Position numbers and translations under genes: made by a program | In this document: in pieces, positions 15,237 to 20,235 of the stretch | Layout of the letters: the number at the start of each line of letters is the position of its first letter | Position numbering within the stretch: position 1 is the stretch's first letter | Notes under the pieces: model-generated | What the model saw: the letters and a program-made list of their open reading frames with translations, nothing else | Database searches by the model: none | Told to the model about the DNA's origin: nothing | Source of the DNA: CAYNYI01 sp964401455 | GTDB taxonomy: Bacteria > Fibrobacterota > OXYB2-FULL-49-7 > CAYNYI01 | Assembly: GCA_964401455.1 (NCBI GenBank) | Contig: CAYNYI010000055.1 | Location: forward strand, 1-20,235 | DNA: 20,235 bases | Direction: 5' to 3'

Positions 15237-16175
15237 ATGAAGTTTTTATATCCTTTATTTTGCATTTTCTCTGTCATGTTTGTTTTTTGTTCACCGCCCT
15301 CTTCGGGCAGCGGCAATAAAGAGATTGTTGTTGAGAGCGGAAAGCTTATTTATCAGAAAGAATTGCAAAAAGCCGAAACCCTGCTTAAACAATATCTGAA
15401 AGACAACAACCGCGGCGGGTACGCCCTGGGGATGCTTTCTCTTGTCAATTACCTGAAGGGAGAAAAGAAGGCCGCTTTTAGTTCGGCCAGAAGGTCCATA
15501 CGGATTGACGGTAATTTCTCAGTCCCTCATTTTGTTCTAAGTGCTCTGAGTAAGGAAAAGGGCAGGACCCGTTTTGCCGCCAGGCACTTTGAGCGGGGTA
15601 AATCGCTTATTAAATCCGAGCAGGAAAGAAGGTTTTTAAAGCTCATAAACCGGACTTCTCAAAAGTCGGCTCTTCCGCCGAAAAAGATGGTAAGTCCATC
15701 GGCTGTCGTTTCTGAAAAAGAAGAACTGATGATAAATGACGGGAAGGCGCCCGATTCGCTTAAACCTTCAATAGCCGTTTTTATTTTCAAGGATGTCAAC
15801 AGGGCCTCGGAAGAAGAAGGCCTTGGCCGGTCTTTTTCGGAAATGCTCACCACCTCAATGATAAAGGCGGGCTTCTTCTCTGTTATAGAGAGGTCGCAGC
15901 TTGACAAAATTCTCAATGAGCAGTCCCTGGGGCAGTCGGGAATAATAGAGGGAGAAACCGCCGTAGAGGTAGGGAAAGTTCTGGGTGTTGACGGAGTGGT
16001 GATAGGCAGTATAAGCAAATACGATGACTCCGTTGAAGGTGATGTGAGAATTATTGATGTTCGTACCGGAAAAGCCCTTGGGGCCGGCAGCGGCGGCGTT
16101 TATACTGTAAAAGAAATGAGGTCTCTGGCTGACCGCTTCGCAAATACTCTTTCAAAGTATTCCGAAACTCTTTAA
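15237..16175 (+). CDS. Probable lipoprotein with a CsgG-type domain
   Basis: This is a 312-residue exported protein. MKFLYPLFCIFSVMFVFCSPP forms a signal sequence with Cys18 as the likely lipid-bearing residue, although FVFC is a relaxed lipobox. Residues about 30-150 look helical and repeat-like (tetratricopeptide-type). From about 180 on there is a CsgG/LpoB-like domain: SIAVFIFKDVNRASEEEGLG, FSEMLTTSMIKAGFFSVIER, LDKILNEQSLGQSG, and AVEVGKVLGVDGVVIGSIS. CsgG-like proteins assemble in the outer membrane or contact envelope enzymes. I chose ATG 15237 (GGAGG at 15225-15229). TTG 15192, also with AAGGAG 7 bases upstream, would add 15 residues ahead of the signal sequence and seems less likely. 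It follows the reductase by 89 bases, so it may be a separate transcript. The precise envelope role is unknown. Confidence 0.75.
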   Translation: MKFLYPLFCIFSVMFVFCSPPSSGSGNKEIVVESGKLIYQKELQKAETLLKQYLKDNNRGGYALGMLSLVNYLKGEKKAAFSSARRSIRIDGNFSVPHFVLSALSKEKGRTRFAARHFERGKSLIKSEQERRFLKLINRTSQKSALPPKKMVSPSAVVSEKEELMINDGKAPDSLKPSIAVFIFKDVNRASEEEGLGRSFSEMLTTSMIKAGFFSVIERSQLDKILNEQSLGQSGIIEGETAVEVGKVLGVDGVVIGSISKYDDSVEGDVRIIDVRTGKALGAGSGGVYTVKEMRSLADRFANTLSKYSETL

Positions 16176-16205
16176 TTTCCCGCCAAATAGTTATATCTTT
16201 ATGCT

Positions 16206-17183
16206 ATGCCGGAATACAGAGTAAAAAAATATACCTCCCGCGACAGGGTTTTGTGGGAGGAGTTTGTAAGGGAATCGAATAACGGCACTATATTCCATAC
16301 TCAGAAGTTTCTTTCTTATCATCCTGAAGGCAGATTTAAAAACCATCATCTGATAATTACTAAAAATGATAAACCCGCCGCGCTTATTACCGGAGCAGAT
16401 CGGGAAGATGATGACGGAAAACGTATTTTTGCAAGCTACCCGGGCGCATCCTTCGGAGGTTTCATTTTTAAAAAAGGCGCTTCTCTTGAGGAAACAAAAA
16501 GTGTTATAGAAATGTCGCTTGAATATATGAAAGAAAAGAAATACGATAGGTTTCGGGTTACGCTTCCCTGTATTTTCTATTGTGGCGCTCAGAATAATAA
16601 TACCGAGTTTATTTTTTCTAATTTGGGGTTTAAATACCAGAAGAGAGAGCTTTCGAGTGTCTCTACGCTTAATTTCAGGGAAGAAGATGTTGAAAAAAAT
16701 TTTAACAGCGGATGCCGGCGCGCAGTTAATAAAGCGAGAAAATCCGGAGTGGAAGTAAAAATCACCTCTGATTATAAACAATTCTATAAAATACTTAAAA
16801 AAAATCTTAATCTCAGGCACAATGTAGAGCCCGCGCATTCGGAGTCCGAGCTGATTAAGCTTTCAGAAATGTTTCCGGAGGACATTGTTTTTTTCGGCGC
16901 CTATCTCGGGAAAAAGCTGCTTGGCGGTATTGTAATGTTTGTATGCAATAAAAGAGTCAGTATGGCTTTTTATATAAGTCAGGACTATAAATATCAGGAA
17001 TACCGGCCTGTTAATCTTCTTTTCAGCGAAGTGCTTCGCTGGAGCGTTCAAAAGGGGTTCAGTTATCTTGATTTTGGTTTGTTTACGGTAAACATGGACC
17101 CGAACTGGGGACTTTGCCGTTTTAAGGAAAGCTTCGGCGCTCAGCCGGTTTTCAGAGAATACTTTTATCTTGATCTAAAATAA
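16206..17183 (+). CDS. FemAB/GNAT-like acyltransferase
   Basis: This 325-residue cytoplasmic protein resembles FemAB-type/BioF2-like transferases, which attach amino acids or acyl groups in cell-wall or polysaccharide building. Features are an N-terminal half with NNGTIFHTQKFLSYHP (as in FemAB 'fhs' starts) and PGASFGGFIF, a linker, then a GNAT-like core with FNSGCRRAVNKARKSGVEV, FFGAYLGKKLLGGIVMF, an AFYISQDY stretch, and YLDFGLFTVN followed by GLCRFKESFGAQP at the end. The ATG at 16206 has no clear ribosome site; an ATG 5 bases earlier is in another frame. It lies 30 bases after the lipoprotein gene, possibly co-transcribed. The true donor (tRNA, acyl-CoA) and acceptor are not deducible. 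Confidence 0.75.
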   Translation: MPEYRVKKYTSRDRVLWEEFVRESNNGTIFHTQKFLSYHPEGRFKNHHLIITKNDKPAALITGADREDDDGKRIFASYPGASFGGFIFKKGASLEETKSVIEMSLEYMKEKKYDRFRVTLPCIFYCGAQNNNTEFIFSNLGFKYQKRELSSVSTLNFREEDVEKNFNSGCRRAVNKARKSGVEVKITSDYKQFYKILKKNLNLRHNVEPAHSESELIKLSEMFPEDIVFFGAYLGKKLLGGIVMFVCNKRVSMAFYISQDYKYQEYRPVNLLFSEVLRWSVQKGFSYLDFGLFTVNMDPNWGLCRFKESFGAQPVFREYFYLDLK

Positions 17184-17200
17184 AAAAGGAGCTACATCAA

Positions 17201-17482
17201 ATGCCGGATAATTTTAAATTGAACCAGTCTCATCAAGACAAAGCACGCGAAATAATTCAGTCCAACAGGAAAAAGAAAAGCTGTAATACATGCTATGACA
17301 GAGGTTATCTTGGTTATGCCGAAGATAATTCTCTGATTCCGTGTCATAAATGTGTGGATGATAAGGCTGCTATGCAGAACTGGAAGGAATACGCGCTTGG
17401 AGTACCGGAGCTGGCGGAACAGTACGGGGATTTTTTCCGGGAACTGGAAGAGGAAGAAAAAAACGCGGAAAGCGCTTCCTGA
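17201..17482 (+). CDS. Small protein with a four-cysteine zinc-ribbon-like motif
   Basis: The product is 93 residues with two CxxC pairs (Cys28/31 and Cys48/51) in CNTCYDRGYLGYAE and IPCHKCVDD, resembling one zinc repeat of the DnaJ cysteine-rich region. The start of the protein is basic/helical, and the end is an acidic glutamate-rich helix. No signal peptide is present. It has a strong ribosome site (AAAAGGAG) and lies 17 bases after the transferase gene and 23 before lepA, so it is probably part of that operon. It may bind zinc and contact nucleic acid or ribosomes, but the function is not known; I do not recognise a named family. Confidence 0.75.
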   Translation: MPDNFKLNQSHQDKAREIIQSNRKKKSCNTCYDRGYLGYAEDNSLIPCHKCVDDKAAMQNWKEYALGVPELAEQYGDFFRELEEEEKNAESAS

Positions 17483-17505
17483 GAGGGCCGGCGGAGCAAA
17501 CCCAA

Positions 17506-19305
17506 ATGAAATCAGACATAAAAAAAATAAGAAATTTCTGTATAATAGCCCATATTGATCACGGAAAATCGACTCTGGCGGACAGAGTTCTTGAGATTAC
17601 AAAAACTGTTGATAAAAATAAGATGGTAGAACAACTCCTTGACGATATGGATCTCGAAAGGGAGCGGGGCATAACTATTAAATCCCATCCCGTTACTATG
17701 TATTATGACAGCTCTTCCGGAGAGAGATACCTTTTTAATTTAATTGACACCCCCGGGCATGTTGACTTTACATATGAGGTGTCCAGAAGCCTCGCGGCAT
17801 GTGAAGGAGCCGTTTTGGTTGTTGACGCGACCCAGGGCGTTGAGGCCCAGACGGTTTCCAATGTTTATCTTGCCGTAGAGAACGGGCTTGAAATAATCCC
17901 GGTGCTGAATAAGCTGGACTTGCCGGGCGCCGAACCCGAAAGGGTTAAGAAAGAGGTTATTGATCTTATCGGATGCGCAGAAGAGGATATCCTGAAAATA
18001 AGCGCAAAAACGGGCGAGGGCGTAGAAAGTGTGCTTGAAGCTGTCGTCGAAAAAATTCCCGCTCCTGTTGCGGATTCCTCCGCTCCATTGAGAGCGATGA
18101 TTTTTGATTCCGTTTTTGATCCTTACAAAGGAGCGATTCCTTATATCAGGGTCTTTTCCGGCAGAATAAAAAAGGGAATGGAGGTAAAGTTCTTTTCACA
18201 CAATACCTGGTATGAAATAACCGAAGCCGGAATATTCGGTTTAAAGAAAAAACCGGTGGAGTCTCTGGAAGCGGGCCAGGTGGGATATATCTGCGGAAGC
18301 ATCAAAACAGTCAGTCATACCAGGGTCGGCGATACGGTAACCGACAGGCAGAAACCGGCCGCCGAACCCCTGGCCGGTTATAGAGAAGCGAAGTCGATGG
18401 TGTACTGCGGCCTTTATCCTGTGGAACCCGCTGACTATGAGAACCTCAAAGTTTCTCTTGAAAAACTCAAGCTTAATGATGCCGCCTTTTCATACGAGAA
18501 GGAGTCTTCAGCTGCCCTCGGGTTCGGTTTCCGGGCCGGTTTTCTGGGTCTTCTTCATATGGAAATCATCCGGGAAAGAATCGACAGGGAATACGGGATA
18601 AACGTAATCAATACCGTGCCTAATGTGAGGTATAGAATTGTTTTTGAGGACGGAGTATCAAAATTTATCGATAACCCCAATGATATGCCCGAGGGCGTGA
18701 AAATGGACCGCATCGAAGAGCCGTTTGTACGAGCATCTATTATTACGCCTTCTTCTTTTACCGGGGCGATTATGCAGCTTGTGGAGGAGAAACGGGGAAT
18801 TTATATTAATATGGATTATCCGGATTCCGACCGGGTAAATATCCATTATTATATTCCTTTGTCTGAAATTATCTTTGATTTTTTTGATAAATTAAAATCT
18901 GTTACGAGAGGATATGCTTCTCTTGAATATACTTTCCATGAATACAGACCGTCTGATCTTGTAAAACTGAATATTCTTATAAACAAAGAACCTGTGGATG
19001 CTTTTTCTGTTATAATTCACCGTGACAGCGCTTATACTTACGGCAACATTCTCGCCTCAAAACTGAAAGAGCTGATTCCGAGACAGATGTTCGAGACAAT
19101 TATACAGGCTTCTATCGGCAGCAAGGTTATAGCAAGGACAGTCATAAAGGCCCTCAGAAAAAATGTTACAGCTAAGTGCTACGGCGGAGACATAACCAGA
19201 AAGAGAAAACTTCTGGAAAAACAGAAAGAGGGCAAAAAAAGAATGAAGTCTGTCGGGAAAGTTGATATCCCGCAGGAAGCTTTTCTCGCGGTTTTAAAGC
19301 TTTAA
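17506..19305 (+). CDS. lepA: Elongation factor 4 (LepA GTPase)
   Basis: LepA is a ribosome-bound GTPase of the translation-factor family, thought to act on stalled or mis-translocated ribosomes and in initiation or ribosome assembly. At 599 residues it has the family's normal length. The G domain shows IAHIDHGKSTLADR (G1), RGITIKSHPV (G2), DTPGHVDFTYEV (G3), NKLDLPGAEPERVKKE (G4) and KISAKTGEGV (G5). The EF4-specific later parts include EKESSAALGFGFRAGFLGLL, VRASIITPSSFTGAIMQLVE, and the C-terminal CYGGDITRKRKLLEKQKEGK. The start ATG at 17506 matches the usual N-terminus (IRNFCIIAHIDHGKS), with GGCGGAG upstream at about 10 bases. It is followed at 17 bases by a signal peptidase I homologue, the same lepA-lepB order as in many bacteria. 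Confidence 0.98.
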   Translation: MKSDIKKIRNFCIIAHIDHGKSTLADRVLEITKTVDKNKMVEQLLDDMDLERERGITIKSHPVTMYYDSSSGERYLFNLIDTPGHVDFTYEVSRSLAACEGAVLVVDATQGVEAQTVSNVYLAVENGLEIIPVLNKLDLPGAEPERVKKEVIDLIGCAEEDILKISAKTGEGVESVLEAVVEKIPAPVADSSAPLRAMIFDSVFDPYKGAIPYIRVFSGRIKKGMEVKFFSHNTWYEITEAGIFGLKKKPVESLEAGQVGYICGSIKTVSHTRVGDTVTDRQKPAAEPLAGYREAKSMVYCGLYPVEPADYENLKVSLEKLKLNDAAFSYEKESSAALGFGFRAGFLGLLHMEIIRERIDREYGINVINTVPNVRYRIVFEDGVSKFIDNPNDMPEGVKMDRIEEPFVRASIITPSSFTGAIMQLVEEKRGIYINMDYPDSDRVNIHYYIPLSEIIFDFFDKLKSVTRGYASLEYTFHEYRPSDLVKLNILINKEPVDAFSVIIHRDSAYTYGNILASKLKELIPRQMFETIIQASIGSKVIARTVIKALRKNVTAKCYGGDITRKRKLLEKQKEGKKRMKSVGKVDIPQEAFLAVLKL

Positions 19306-19322
19306 TCCCGGGATTTTTAAAA

Positions 19323-20235
19323 ATGAGTCAAAAAGATTCTTTTATTGAAATTGGAAAGCATGAGGAAAAGTCAAGAGACCGGCGTCTTTTTTTTCTGGAA
19401 ATCTTTGAGACGGTTGTTTTTGCTTTTGCGGTCGTGGCGCTGATAAATGTTTTCGTTGCCGGATTTTTTGTTTTTGATTTCAAGAAAATAAATTCTATGG
19501 AGGGGGAGCTGGAATCCGGAGACCGGCTTGTTGTCTTAAAGGCGCCCTACGGTCCGGGTATTCCCTTTACAGAAAAGAATCTGCCTTTTTTAGGTTCTCC
19601 GCGAGCGGGAGAACTCTTCATTGTTTCATATCCCGATTCCTCTGCCTCTAAAACAGTTTTAAGATGTGCAGGCAGCCCCGGACAGCGTCTTTACATTTCC
19701 GACAAGAGGGTTATCTTGGATGACGAAATGTTGCCGGGGTATGGTATGGAAAAAAACCGCCGTTCGCCGGTTTTAAGCCCGGACGTTATCCCCAGGGATA
19801 ATCTTTCTGAAATAATAGTCCCCGCTATAGGAGACTCACTGGTTCTTGAAAGCGCAGATATTTTTACCATGCTCTACTACAAGAACATCATACAATCCGA
19901 GAATCCGGACGCCAGGGTAAGCTATAAACCGCTTTTATTGATAGGCGGAGATACTGTCCGGGAGTTCAGTCTTAAAGAGATGAAGACTCACCTTGATGAT
20001 TATTCAGAAATTACGCCGGAGAATACTGATCTTATCAGTCTCAGCAATATCTTCAGGTATATTCGAAGCAGCTCCGAAGCAGATGTATATGCGACTGTGA
20101 GAATACTTTTTAACGAAGACCCTCTGGACTACTATTTCGTGAGGCGAAATTATTACTTTTTTATTAGTGATAACTGGGATAAAGGCTATGACAGCCGCTA
20201 TTTTGGTTTTCTATCCGGAAGAGACATTCACGGAA
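19323..20235 (+). CDS. Signal peptidase I homologue, catalytic lysine apparently lost (3' end missing)
   Basis: An open frame from ATG 19323 reads 304 residues and runs off the window. After a basic N-terminus there is one membrane segment (about 30-52), then the S26 protease fold. The box B motif reads KINSMEGEL, so the nucleophile serine (Ser58) is kept, though 'SMxPTL' is degenerate. In the box D motif, where the family has K-R-x-x-G-x-P-G-D, this protein reads VLRCAGSPGQ; Leu113 (codon TTA, 19659-19661) stands at the catalytic lysine and the Asp is Gln. Box E reads SDNWDKGYDSRYFG (282-295), where 'GDNRxxSxDSR' is expected; only part is conserved. Between D and E is a long insert (about 150 residues). 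It follows lepA by 17 bases with no clear ribosome site. It may be an inactive or regulatory paralogue, or use another residue. Confidence 0.75.
   Translation, partial: MSQKDSFIEIGKHEEKSRDRRLFFLEIFETVVFAFAVVALINVFVAGFFVFDFKKINSMEGELESGDRLVVLKAPYGPGIPFTEKNLPFLGSPRAGELFIVSYPDSSASKTVLRCAGSPGQRLYISDKRVILDDEMLPGYGMEKNRRSPVLSPDVIPRDNLSEIIVPAIGDSLVLESADIFTMLYYKNIIQSENPDARVSYKPLLLIGGDTVREFSLKEMKTHLDDYSEITPENTDLISLSNIFRYIRSSSEADVYATVRILFNEDPLDYYFVRRNYYFFISDNWDKGYDSRYFGFLSGRDIHG

Noticed and set aside
16191..16838. Minus-strand frame (215 codons) opposite the FemAB-like gene
   Set aside because: It is opposite a well-supported coding frame and shows no domain pattern.

Overview
The window is a chromosomal stretch from a diderm (outer-membrane-bearing) bacterium. 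Evidence for an outer membrane is a predicted beta-barrel protein (5854-6666), a probable lipoprotein (15237-16175) and a secreted protein whose C-terminus carries an 'NPFNPST' stretch and a type IX secretion/FlgD-like tail (4212-5771). That tail is typical of the FCB assemblage (Fibrobacterota, Ignavibacteria, Cloacimonadota-like lineages), so I suggest an FCB-type or related anaerobe. This is inference; no rRNA or other taxonomic marker is present. Coding density is high, and there are no tRNAs, rRNAs, insertion sequences, CRISPR arrays or phage genes.

Layout. (1) 2-4053 (+): a sucrose module, with the 3' part of a fused sucrose-phosphate synthase/phosphatase followed 11 bases later by sucrose synthase. 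(2) 4212-6666 (+): two envelope genes, a secreted protein with a sorting tail and an outer-membrane barrel, separated by a clear intrinsic terminator at 5798-5839. (3) 10650 down to about 6647 (-): an AraC-type regulator, an M20 peptidase, a membrane-anchored rhodanese, a MauE/DoxX membrane protein, and two very small overlapping reading frames, the second apparently frameshifted. (4) 10787-15147 (+), divergent from the regulator: a one-carbon operon of a corrinoid protein, a pterin-type methyltransferase, formate-tetrahydrofolate ligase, and an aldo/keto reductase with two ferredoxin-type clusters. (5) 15237-20235 (+): a CsgG-domain lipoprotein, a FemAB/GNAT-like transferase, a small four-cysteine protein, LepA, and an unusual signal peptidase I homologue that runs off the window.

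How they work together. The sucrose pair can make sucrose from UDP-glucose and fructose 6-phosphate and cleave it back to a sugar nucleotide, as expected for a compatible solute or storage sugar. The one-carbon operon looks like the shared downstream half of a corrinoid methyl-transfer system: a methyl group on the corrinoid protein would pass to tetrahydrofolate, with formate-tetrahydrofolate ligase handling the formyl end of the folate pathway. The substrate-specific methyltransferase that normally loads the corrinoid protein is not here. The 137-base divergent intergenic region contains a perfect 10-bp inverted repeat with an 11-base spacer, a good candidate operator for the adjacent regulator.

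Most worth a second look: the methyl-transfer operon without a loading enzyme and its operator; the signal peptidase homologue with leucine at the catalytic lysine position; the reductase with tryptophan at the usual catalytic histidine; the CxxCH-containing sensor domain of the regulator; and the pair of tiny minus-strand genes joined by a TAATG overlap.
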